Source: JBKHXF01 sp046566145 (GTDB lineage Bacteria > Actinomycetota > Nitriliruptoria > Nitriliruptorales > Nitriliruptoraceae). From it: 47,141 nucleotides of DNA. The position numbers and the translations under genes are program-made. The stretch is taken from assembly GCA_046566145.1 (NCBI GenBank), contig JBKHXF010000031.1, positions 1 to 47,141 of the forward strand. Reading direction: 5' to 3'. The notes beneath the pieces are model-generated. The model had not been told where the DNA came from and did no database searches. It saw nothing but the letters and a program-made list of their open reading frames with translations. This document shows positions 8,185 through 15,603 of the stretch, piece by piece (positions within the stretch are counted from its first letter, which is position 1; every line of letters begins with the position of its first letter).

Positions 8185-8784
8185 TCAACGAGCGAGGGGC
8201 CCCTCCGGTTCTGCGTCGAGCCAGCCGAGCTCCGTCGGGCTGGTCGGGTGGACGAGCAGCGCCACGCCGGCGTCCCGCCACCCCCGCACCCGGGCGTCGG
8301 CCCAGGCCCGGGTGGCCGCGTCCAGCCCGCGGGTGGCCCCGTCCAGGACCACCGCCCGGGGGTCCGTGGCCAGCGCCAGCAGCCACGCCAGCGCCCGACG
8401 CTCGCCGCCGCTCAGGACGCCCGCGGGGTCGTCGCCCCGACCGACGAGCAGCGGGCACCCCGCGAGGAGCCCGGCGGCCCGCGCCGGCGGCACGACGGCC
8501 GCGAGGTGGTCGTGCACCGAGACGTCCCCGGCCACGGGGGCGTCCACCACGGCGGCCAGCCCGGCCGCCACGCGCCGGGCGGGGTGCCGCCGGTCGAGCC
8601 GCCGACCGTCGAGGCGGACCCGGTGACCGGCAGCACGTCGGTCGCCGGGGTCGAGGCCGAGCAGCGCCCGAGCAGCCCGCGACGACGGCAGCGCCACGGC
8701 CTGCCCGGCCTGGCACGACACCTCGACCGGCCCGTCGGGCAGGACGAGGCGCGCCTGGACGCGCGGGACGTCGGGGCGGCTCAC
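8185..8784 (-). CDS. LivF-like ABC ATPase subunit with degenerate Walker motifs
   Basis: 199 residues from a GTG at 8784 that overlaps the upstream stop (GTGA). It aligns with a LivF nucleotide-binding domain but is reduced: the P-loop region reads GQAVALPSSRAARALLGL (28-45), with no GxxGxGKS/T. The Q-loop position is Asp81, the Walker B glutamate is Gly (VVLDGATRGLD, 145-155) and the H-loop histidine is shifted or replaced (LLVHPT). In contrast the ABC signature LSGGE (124-128) is intact. It should be unable to bind ATP alone but could supply the signature half of a composite site to the LivG domain encoded just upstream, which has the opposite defects. It ends the sortase/Liv operon. Canonical LivF is about 235 residues. 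Confidence 0.75.
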   Translation of the reverse strand: MSRPDVPRVQARLVLPDGPVEVSCQAGQAVALPSSRAARALLGLDPGDRRAAGHRVRLDGRRLDRRHPARRVAAGLAAVVDAPVAGDVSVHDHLAAVVPPARAAGLLAGCPLLVGRGDDPAGVLSGGERRALAWLLALATDPRAVVLDGATRGLDAATRAWADARVRGWRDAGVALLVHPTSPTELGWLDAEPEGPLAR

Positions 8785-10304
8785 GGCGCCTCCTCGCCAC
8801 GGCGGACGTCCTCGAGCTCGACCACCCGGTCGACGCCGAGGGCGTCGAGGTCGCGGTGCTCGACGAGGAGCACGGCCACGCCGGCGGCACGCCACGCGCC
8901 CACGAGGGCGGCCACGTCGGCCGCCGGCAGCAGCGCGGCGGGCTCGTCGAGCAGCACGAGGCGGGGCGCGCGGGCGGCGGCGGCGACCAGCGGCGCGGCG
9001 ACGTCGGCGGTGCCGACCAGTCCGCGGGCGAGCGACGCGGCCGCACGCGCGTCCTGCCCGTCGGCCAGTGCGGCGGCGACGTGGTCGGCCGGGGGCACCG
9101 GGGGCGGGGTCTGCCACGACCGGGCCACGCCGGCGAGCGCCCGACGACGTGCCCCCGCCGGCGCGGCGACGCCGCCGAGACGGACCGTGCCGTGGTCCGG
9201 GCGCTGCCCGGCCACCGCGGCCAGCAGGGTGGACTTCCCGACCCCGTTCGGGCCGGTCAGCGCGACGACCTCTCCGGCGTGGACCCGGAGGGAGGCGATG
9301 CCGCCGTGCGGGAGCGGGAGGCCGTCCACCTCGAGCACGGGCTCCAGGACGGGCTCCGGCACGGCCGGCCCGGCGGCGGGGCGCGCTGGCGCGGGCAGGT
9401 CGGGGGGGCGCCACGCCACCAGCGGACGCCGACGCACGGACAGGACCGCGAGGGCGACGAGGCCCGCGGAGAGCAGCGGCGGCGCGGTCCCGACCACCGG
9501 CACCAGCGGCAGCACGACGCCGGGTCCCCACACGAGCAGGGTCCCGAGGACGGGCCCGAGCGGCGCGGCCCCACCCACCAGCGCGGCGAGCGCCAGGGCG
9601 GCGCCGAGCACGAGGCCGTACCCCCCGGGCACGACGGAGCCGGACAGGGTCGCCTGCAGCGCGCCTCCGAGCCCCAGCAGCGCCCCACCGACGGCACCGA
9701 CCGCGGCGGCGTCCACGGCGGGCCACCGTCCGAGGCTCGCGGCCACCGCCGGCGCGTGGACCGCCACGGCGGCCCGGGCAGCGAGGGGCGCCCGCGCCAC
9801 GCGGGCGGCGACGAGCAGCCCCCCGGCGAGCAGGACCGCGACGACGGCGAGGTCGGGGCGGTCGGCCCCGGTGAGGAGGCCCACCGCGTGGTAGCCGGCC
9901 GCCCCACCGAGGGCATCCGACGCCGTCGCGACGCGCACGGCCGCGCCGACGACGGCCAGGGACGTCAGCGCGTGCAGCACCCGGCCCACCCGCCCGGCGA
10001 CGGCCACCTCGGCGGCGCCGAGGAGCGCGCCGGCGGCCGGCCCGACGACGAGGCCGACCCACGCCGGCAGGCCGGCCCGGGCCACCAGGACCCCCCCGGC
10101 CACCGCGCCGGCACCCGCGACGACACCGACGGCGAGGTCCGCGGTCCCCGCCCGGCCGACCACGAGCGACGCGCCGGCCACCAGCAGGGCGAGGGCGGCG
10201 AGCCGTCCCGCACCGAGCACGACCGGCAGCGGCGCGGCCACGGCGACGGCGACGAGGCCGACGGCGAGGCCGGCGACGACGACGCCGTCGAGTCGCTCGC
10301 TCAC
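8781..10304 (-). CDS. LivM-LivG fusion: ABC permease joined to an ATPase lacking the LSGGQ signature
   Basis: 507 residues from the GTG at 10304 that overlaps the LivH stop. Residues 1-290 are a very Ala/Val/Leu/Gly-rich polytopic permease of the LivM type; 300-320 is a Pro-rich linker; 325-507 is an ATPase domain. It has Walker A GPNGVGKST (351-359), Q-loop Gln398, Walker B LVLLDEP (449-455) and H-loop His483. The signature should begin 18 residues before the PRLVLLDEP segment; there it reads LVGTA (429-433), and the helical subdomain is shortened. The family role is uptake of branched-chain amino acids, urea, amides or similar solutes; the substrate here is unknown. The second Liv operon in this window has the same fusion but with more normal motifs. 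Confidence 0.8.
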   Translation of the reverse strand: MSERLDGVVVAGLAVGLVAVAVAAPLPVVLGAGRLAALALLVAGASLVVGRAGTADLAVGVVAGAGAVAGGVLVARAGLPAWVGLVVGPAAGALLGAAEVAVAGRVGRVLHALTSLAVVGAAVRVATASDALGGAAGYHAVGLLTGADRPDLAVVAVLLAGGLLVAARVARAPLAARAAVAVHAPAVAASLGRWPAVDAAAVGAVGGALLGLGGALQATLSGSVVPGGYGLVLGAALALAALVGGAAPLGPVLGTLLVWGPGVVLPLVPVVGTAPPLLSAGLVALAVLSVRRRPLVAWRPPDLPAPARPAAGPAVPEPVLEPVLEVDGLPLPHGGIASLRVHAGEVVALTGPNGVGKSTLLAAVAGQRPDHGTVRLGGVAAPAGARRRALAGVARSWQTPPPVPPADHVAAALADGQDARAAASLARGLVGTADVAAPLVAAAARAPRLVLLDEPAALLPAADVAALVGAWRAAGVAVLLVEHRDLDALGVDRVVELEDVRRGEEAP

Positions 10305-11161
10305 CACACCCGCCCCCACGCCCGGGCCGTCGCGTCCCCACGGACGAGCAGCACGCCGACGACCAGCACGGCAACGGCCACCTCCGCGCCGACCGCCGGC
10401 GCGGCCGCCTGGGCCAGCGCCTCGACCGAGCCGAGCAGCAGCCCGCCGGCGAGCGCCGACGTGGGCCGGCCCCGCCCGAGCAGCGCCGCAGCCGCCACGC
10501 CCCGCACGGTGAGCGCGCCCGCCTGCCCGGTCGACACGAACGCGATCGGGGCGACGAGGAGCCCCGCGAGGACCGCGACGGCGCCGGCGACGGCCAGGAC
10601 GCCGGCGCGGACCCGGCCCGCGTGCACGCCCCCACGGGCGGCGGCCTCGACCGAGCCCCCGACGAGGCGGAGCCGGCGGCCCCAGCCCGTCCGCTCGACG
10701 GCCCACGCGAGGACGACCGTCATCGGCACGCCGACCACCACGGCGGTCACGACCGCGCCGTCCACCCGGCCCAGCGCCGGCAGGTCCAGCAACGGTGCCG
10801 GCCGCAGGGTGACGGTCCCGAACACCCGGGCCGTCCCGGCCTCGAGGGCGGCCGCCGCGACGCCGAGCCCGACCAGCCACGGCAGGCCCTCGGGCAGCCG
10901 GGCGAGCACGAGGGGCTGCAGCAGCGCCGAGGCGACCGCCCCGACCAGCAGGCCCCCGGCGACGGCCACGGCGGTCGGGACGCCGAGCAGGTCCGCGCCG
11001 GCGGTGGCGGTCACCAGCACGCCCACCACGAGGACCGGCCCGACCGCGAGGTGCAGCGTGCGGGTCGTCAGGGCCACGGCGGACACCGCGGCGCCGAGCA
11101 GCCCGTAGACCGCCCCGAGCGCCAGGGCCGTGGCGGCGACGACCAGCGGGTCGAGCGTCAC
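10301..11161 (-). CDS. LivH-type ABC transporter permease
   Basis: 286 residues from a GTG at 11161 that overlaps the stop of the binding-protein gene (GTGA). The protein is almost entirely hydrophobic, with about eight predicted transmembrane helices. A cytoplasmic loop (LRLVGGSVEAAARGGVHAGRVR region) corresponds to the coupling loop of LivH proteins; compare VVAATSDNTVARLLGIPVRQV in the second LivH at 43784-44686. Conservation with that copy is otherwise low, so this operon has diverged strongly. It should pair with the LivM half of the fusion to form the membrane channel. Overlaps on both sides indicate tight translational coupling within the five-gene operon. Confidence 0.8.
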   Translation of the reverse strand: MTLDPLVVAATALALGAVYGLLGAAVSAVALTTRTLHLAVGPVLVVGVLVTATAGADLLGVPTAVAVAGGLLVGAVASALLQPLVLARLPEGLPWLVGLGVAAAALEAGTARVFGTVTLRPAPLLDLPALGRVDGAVVTAVVVGVPMTVVLAWAVERTGWGRRLRLVGGSVEAAARGGVHAGRVRAGVLAVAGAVAVLAGLLVAPIAFVSTGQAGALTVRGVAAAALLGRGRPTSALAGGLLLGSVEALAQAAAPAVGAEVAVAVLVVGVLLVRGDATARAWGRVW

Positions 11162-12549
11162 GGCCCGGCCCCCCGCGCACCGGCCGCGCCGGGGCCGCCG
11201 ACGGGCCCGGGCGCCGGCGCCGGCGGCACGTACGTGGGGGCCTCGCGGGCGGCGGCCGCCAGCGTGTCGGTGAGCAGGTCCGAGAGGCCGCCGCCGAGCG
11301 CGTCCGGGACGAAGTCGGCCGTGACCTGCGCCTCGTAGAGGACGCGCTGGGCCCGCGGGTCGGTGCGCGGGTCGACGTCGAAGACGGTCGCGACGTTGTG
11401 GAACCGGGCGAGGCGGAGGTCGTCGGCGACCCACACCTCCCGGTCCCGGGCACGGCCGAGGTCGTAGGTGGTGAGCAGCCCCTCGTGCTCCACCCGGCCC
11501 AGCGCGTCGGCGACCCGCTCCGGCTCGCGCGAGCGGGCCTCCTCGACCGCCGCCGCCACCAGCCCGACGGCGTCGTACGCCGCGAGGGCCAGGACCGGGA
11601 CGTCGAGCACGACCGTGTCGAGCCGGGGGATCGCGCCGAGCCCGTGGGCCCGGTGGTAGCGCAGCAGCACCGAGGCGAGCTCGCCGGAGGTGAACCACTC
11701 GGGGCGGAACGGGAACGGCAGCACGACGCCCTCGGCGGCCGGCCCGGCCAGCACCCGGTACTCCGACACGAACGCGGACGAGCCGACGGTGACCTGCACG
11801 TCGTCCCAGCCGACGGCGCGGACGGCGAGGGTGGCGCGGGCGGCCGCCGGCGGCGGGCCCCACAGCAGCACGGCGCCGGCGCCGCCGGCGGCGACCGCGT
11901 CCGCCCGCAGGCCGTCGACGGCCGGCTCGAGCCGAGGGGCGTCGGGGTCGGCGGCGACCGTGGCGACCACCTCGATCCCCGCGTCGGCGAGGCCGCCCAC
12001 CAGCGCCCGCCGTGCCGCGGCGCCCTCCAGCGGGTCGACCAGCAGCAGCGCGAGGCGGGTCACCCCACGCTCCTCGGCCAGCCACGTGCCGAGCGCGCGG
12101 GCCTGCGCGGCCGCGGGCGGGATCGTCCTCGCGACGAACGTCGACGCCTCGGCGAGGTCACCGGTGAACGCGGTGGGGAGGATCGCGGGGACGCCGCGAC
12201 GGGTCAACGGCGAGCGCGGCCCGAGGAGCACGTCCGGGACCTCGGGCCCGATGACGGCCGACACCCGCCGCTGCTCGGCGAGGTCGGCGAGCTGCCCGGG
12301 CAGGCGGACCAGGTCGGCGTCGTCCACGACCACGAGCTCGACCGGGCGGCCGAGCAGCCCACCACGCCGGTTGAGGTCCTCGACCGCGAGCTCGGCGCCG
12401 TCGACGACCTCGGTGCCGAGGTAGGCGCGCGGGCCGGTCAGCGGCGCGACCAGCCCGATCCGCACGTTGGCAGGCGGCCCCGTGCCGCACGCGGCGAGCG
12501 CGAGCGCCGCGAGGAGGGCCCCGGCCGTGGCACGCAGCCGCCGGCGCAC
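11158..12549 (-). CDS. Branched-chain-amino-acid-type solute-binding lipoprotein
   Basis: 463 residues from a GTG at 12549, two bases after the sortase stop. The signal peptide ends in a lipobox, LALAAC, so the protein should be lipid-anchored outside the membrane. The type I periplasmic-binding fold of the LivJ/Peripla_BP_6 family starts NVRIGLVAPLTGPRAYLGTE and includes GAELAVEDLNRRGGLLGRPVELVVVDDAD, both typical. The remainder alternates beta strands and helices to about residue 440 and ends in a Pro/Gly/Ala-rich tail. The ligand pocket cannot be read for substrate. The open frame continues upstream but that part is antisense to nothing plausible and lies inside the sortase gene. It feeds the LivH/LivM transporter downstream. 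Confidence 0.85.
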   Translation of the reverse strand: MRRRLRATAGALLAALALAACGTGPPANVRIGLVAPLTGPRAYLGTEVVDGAELAVEDLNRRGGLLGRPVELVVVDDADLVRLPGQLADLAEQRRVSAVIGPEVPDVLLGPRSPLTRRGVPAILPTAFTGDLAEASTFVARTIPPAAAQARALGTWLAEERGVTRLALLLVDPLEGAAARRALVGGLADAGIEVVATVAADPDAPRLEPAVDGLRADAVAAGGAGAVLLWGPPPAAARATLAVRAVGWDDVQVTVGSSAFVSEYRVLAGPAAEGVVLPFPFRPEWFTSGELASVLLRYHRAHGLGAIPRLDTVVLDVPVLALAAYDAVGLVAAAVEEARSREPERVADALGRVEHEGLLTTYDLGRARDREVWVADDLRLARFHNVATVFDVDPRTDPRAQRVLYEAQVTADFVPDALGGGLSDLLTDTLAAAAREAPTYVPPAPAPGPVGGPGAAGARGAGP

Positions 12550-12551
12550 CC

Positions 12552-13367
12552 TCAGGCGCCGAGCGCCTCGAGCGTGCCGCCGTCGCGGAGGCCGTCGTAG
12601 GTGCCGGCCGGCTGCGACTCGACGAGCACGGCCCGGATCACGAGGCGCTTCGCCGCCGACCCCTTGGGGTGGCACGTGGTCAGGGTGAGCGTCGCCTGCG
12701 CGGTCGGGCTGATGACCCGCCAGTCCTTCGGCCCGGTGATGCACGCCCCGAAGCCGGCCTTGGCGATCTCGCACGCGTCGGACGCGGGCTCGGCGACGAC
12801 CTCGTAGCGGTGGTCACCGACCGGGGTGGCGAGCCAGATGGAGTCACCGACCCGCAGCTCGTCGAGCCGGTTGAACGGCTTGCCGTAGGTCGTCCGGTGC
12901 CCCGCGATCGCGACGTTGCCCTCCTGGCCGGGCAGCGGCGTGTTCGGGTAGTGGCCGGCGCCGGCGCGCAGCGCCGCCGGCGAGGTGCCCTCGACGACCA
13001 GCGTCTCGACACCGATCCGGGGGATGGCGATCTTGGTGAGCGCCGCACCGGTGCGCCCGCGCACCGAGTCGGCCCACTCGTCGTAGGAGCCGACCTCGAA
13101 CTCGTAGCGCTGGAACTCCTCGGCGGCGCTGCGCTGGAGGACCTGCTCGGTGTAGAGGTCGGTGAAGATCGGGTAGGTGAACAGCCCCGCGCCGGAGACG
13201 AACAGCAGCACCACGAGCGACGTCAGGGCGCGCTGCCCCGCGGGACGGGTGCGGGCCGCGTCGAGCAGGAAGCCGACCGCGCTGGTGCGACGGGTCGCGG
13301 GGGGCACGTCGAAGGCCAGCCCGGCGGCCTCGGGGCCGGCGGCGCGGTCGGGGTGCTCGGGGGCCAT
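12552..13367 (-). CDS. Class E sortase
   Basis: 271 residues from an ATG at 13367, preceded by a GAGG about 9 bases upstream. A cytoplasmic N-tail of about 45 residues precedes one transmembrane helix (45-66) and the sortase domain. The catalytic His157 lies in IAGHRTTYGKPF, Cys232 in LTLTTCHPKGSA and Arg241 in AAKRLVIRA; TTCHP followed by S-A-x-R is characteristic of class E sortases. These enzymes anchor proteins carrying LAxTG-type signals to peptidoglycan or pilus subunits; no such substrate is evident in this window. It is the first gene of the Liv-type operon, with only two bases to the binding-protein start. It diverges from the moxR cluster across a 203-bp gap. Confidence 0.92.
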   Translation of the reverse strand: MAPEHPDRAAGPEAAGLAFDVPPATRRTSAVGFLLDAARTRPAGQRALTSLVVLLFVSGAGLFTYPIFTDLYTEQVLQRSAAEEFQRYEFEVGSYDEWADSVRGRTGAALTKIAIPRIGVETLVVEGTSPAALRAGAGHYPNTPLPGQEGNVAIAGHRTTYGKPFNRLDELRVGDSIWLATPVGDHRYEVVAEPASDACEIAKAGFGACITGPKDWRVISPTAQATLTLTTCHPKGSAAKRLVIRAVLVESQPAGTYDGLRDGGTLEALGA

Positions 13368-13570
13368 CGGGAACCTCACGGGAGGCCGGGACATCGTCGT
13401 GGTGCAGCGCCGGTCGCGCCGGCGCTGAAGGTACGCGCTGCGCGTGCCGATGGGACCAACGACCGCGTCGCCGGATGGTTCCGCCCGCCCTGCCGCCGTC
13501 GCCCGGACGGCGCGCCCGGCCGGAGCCCCCACCGCGCCGAACCGCCACCACCGCCCGAGGACGACAGAAC

Positions 13571-14548
13571 GTGACCGCACCCTCACCCGAGGACGTCTCC
13601 GCCCACCGCACCGCCGCCCTGCGTGCGCTCGTGGACAACATCGAGCAGGTGGTGACCGGCAAGCGCCGGGTCGTCGAGCTCGTCGTCGTCGCCGTCGGCG
13701 CCGGCGGGCACGTGCTGCTCGAGGACGTCCCCGGGGTCGGCAAGACGGTCCTCGCCCGGGCGCTCGCCCGTTCCATCGACGGCCGCTTCGCCCGCGTGCA
13801 GGGCGCCCCGGACCTGCTGCCCGCCGACGTGACCGGCTCGAGCGTCTACGACCAGCACGAGGAGCGCTTCCGGTTCGTCCCGGGTCCGATCTTCGCCAAC
13901 GTCGTCCTCGTCGACGAGCTCAACCGCACCACCCCACGCTCGCAGGCCGCCCTGCTCGAGGCGATGGAGGAGGGACAGGTCTCGGTCGACGGCACCTCCC
14001 ACCCGCTGCCCGTCCCCAACGTGGTCATCGCGACCCAGAACCCGCTCGAGCACATCGGCACGTTCCCGCTGCCCGAGTCGCAGCTCGACCGCTTCAGCAT
14101 CGCCACGTCCGTCGGCTACCCGAGCCGCACCGACGAGGTGACCGTCGTGCGCGCCCAGGTCCACACCCACCCGCTGGAGCGCCTCCAGCCGGTGCTCACC
14201 ACCGACCAGGTCGCGTGGCTCGTGCGGGCCGTCCGGGCCGTGCACGTGAGCGACGAGGCCGTCGACTACGCCGTGCGCGTGGTCGAGGCCACCCGCGACC
14301 ACGACCTCGTCGAGCTCGGCGCGTCGCCCCGCGCCACGGTGCAGCTCGTCCACGCGGCACAGTCGCTCGCCGCCCTGCGGGGCCGCGACCACGTCCTGCC
14401 CGACGACGTCAAGGAGCTCGCGCCGGCGGTCCTGCCCCACCGGCTCGTGCTCCACCGCGGTGCCGGCGCCGAGCACACCGATCGTCGGGCGCTCGTGCAG
14501 GACCTCGTGCGCAGCGTCGCCGTCGGCGGGGTGGGTGCGTCGTCGTGA
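13571..14548 (+). CDS. MoxR-family AAA+ ATPase
   Basis: 325 residues from a GTG at 13571 with GAGGA about 9 bases upstream; the longer frame from 13475 has no ribosome binding site. Walker A is EDVPGVGKT (51-59) and Walker B is VVLVDELNR, followed by the sensor/arginine region PLPESQLDRF that typifies MoxR proteins. Family members act as chaperones that mature or activate partner proteins, usually encoded next to a DUF58 protein with a von Willebrand-like fold and a transglutaminase-like membrane protein. Exactly that trio is present here, all overlapping by four bases. The precise client is unknown. Confidence 0.93.
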   Translation: MTAPSPEDVSAHRTAALRALVDNIEQVVTGKRRVVELVVVAVGAGGHVLLEDVPGVGKTVLARALARSIDGRFARVQGAPDLLPADVTGSSVYDQHEERFRFVPGPIFANVVLVDELNRTTPRSQAALLEAMEEGQVSVDGTSHPLPVPNVVIATQNPLEHIGTFPLPESQLDRFSIATSVGYPSRTDEVTVVRAQVHTHPLERLQPVLTTDQVAWLVRAVRAVHVSDEAVDYAVRVVEATRDHDLVELGASPRATVQLVHAAQSLAALRGRDHVLPDDVKELAPAVLPHRLVLHRGAGAEHTDRRALVQDLVRSVAVGGVGASS

Positions 14549-15603
14549 GGCGGGTCCGCACACGACCGACCGGCCGGGCCGTGATGCTCGCCGTGCTCGG
14601 CCTGCTGCTGTACGGCGCCGGAGCGAACGTCTCGGCCGGCTGGGTCGTCGTGCTCGCCTCCGTCGCGGTCGGCGCGCTGCCGTGGGGCTGGTGGTCGGCA
14701 CGTCGGGCGTCCCGCACCGTCGAGGTCACGCGGACCCTGCCGCCGACCGCGACCGCCGGCGCCCCCGTCCCGGTGACGCTCGAGGTCCGGGCGCGCTCGG
14801 CGGCGATGGCCGTCGTGCACGACGAGCTCGGCAACGTCGCCGGCGTCGCCGGCGACCTTCGCGAGGGCGCCACCCTGACCGGCCGGGCGACCCTGCCCCG
14901 CGGGGCGGTGCGGGCGGGGACGGTCAGGCTGTGGCTCGGTGACCCGTTCGGCCTGCTGCGCGTGGAGCTCGAGGGCGAGGTCCCGACCGAGGCCGTGGTG
15001 CTGCCCTCGACCCCGCCGCTCACCGGCGCCCGGCACGAGGTGGCGTGGGCGCTCGAGGTCGGTGACGAGGCGCTGCGCGCCGGGCACGGCACCGACGTCG
15101 TGGGCGTGCGCGAGTACCGCCCCGGCGACCCGGTCCGGTCGGTCCACTGGCGCTCCTCCGCCCGCCGCGGCGAGCTGGTCGTCCGTGAGCTCGCCGAGCC
15201 GGCGCAGCCGCGGCTCCGGGTCGAGGTCGGCGCCGGCACCTGGGACCGGGTCGCGCTCGACCGGGCCGCCGAGGTGTGCGCGGCCGTCGCCACCGACGGC
15301 TGGGACCACGGGATGCCCGTCACGCTGGGCGCCGACGGCACCAGCACCGGGTGGGGCCCGGCGGCCCGCCGGCACCTGGCGCTGCTGCCCCCGCACGCCG
15401 GCGCCGAGCCCCGCCCGCTCGCCGCCCCGCCGCAGGCCGACGCCGAGGTCCGCGTGACCTGCCTCCCGACGACCGAGGGACCCCTCGTGCGCCTCGCCTC
15501 CGGTGACACCGTCCGCGACCTCGGGGTCGTCCCGCTCGACGCGACCCCCGACGAGGTCGCCGCCTGGCTCGCCGTGCGTGTCGACGCGGTGGTGGCGTCG
15601 TGA
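14545..15603 (+). CDS. DUF58 domain membrane protein
   Basis: 352 residues from a GTG that overlaps the moxR stop. Two transmembrane helices near the N-terminus (about 13-52) are followed by a beta-rich segment and then the DUF58 core with its hallmark GVREYRPGDPVRSVHWRSSARRGELVVRE. DUF58 proteins accompany MoxR ATPases and transglutaminase-like proteins and have been compared with VWA-type metal-binding domains. The C-terminal 70 residues are less conserved. The gene overlaps tgpA by four bases, so the three proteins are probably made in fixed ratio. A link to peptidoglycan or cell envelope is inferred from the family only. Confidence 0.88.
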   Translation: MRRVRTRPTGRAVMLAVLGLLLYGAGANVSAGWVVVLASVAVGALPWGWWSARRASRTVEVTRTLPPTATAGAPVPVTLEVRARSAAMAVVHDELGNVAGVAGDLREGATLTGRATLPRGAVRAGTVRLWLGDPFGLLRVELEGEVPTEAVVLPSTPPLTGARHEVAWALEVGDEALRAGHGTDVVGVREYRPGDPVRSVHWRSSARRGELVVRELAEPAQPRLRVEVGAGTWDRVALDRAAEVCAAVATDGWDHGMPVTLGADGTSTGWGPAARRHLALLPPHAGAEPRPLAAPPQADAEVRVTCLPTTEGPLVRLASGDTVRDLGVVPLDATPDEVAAWLAVRVDAVVAS

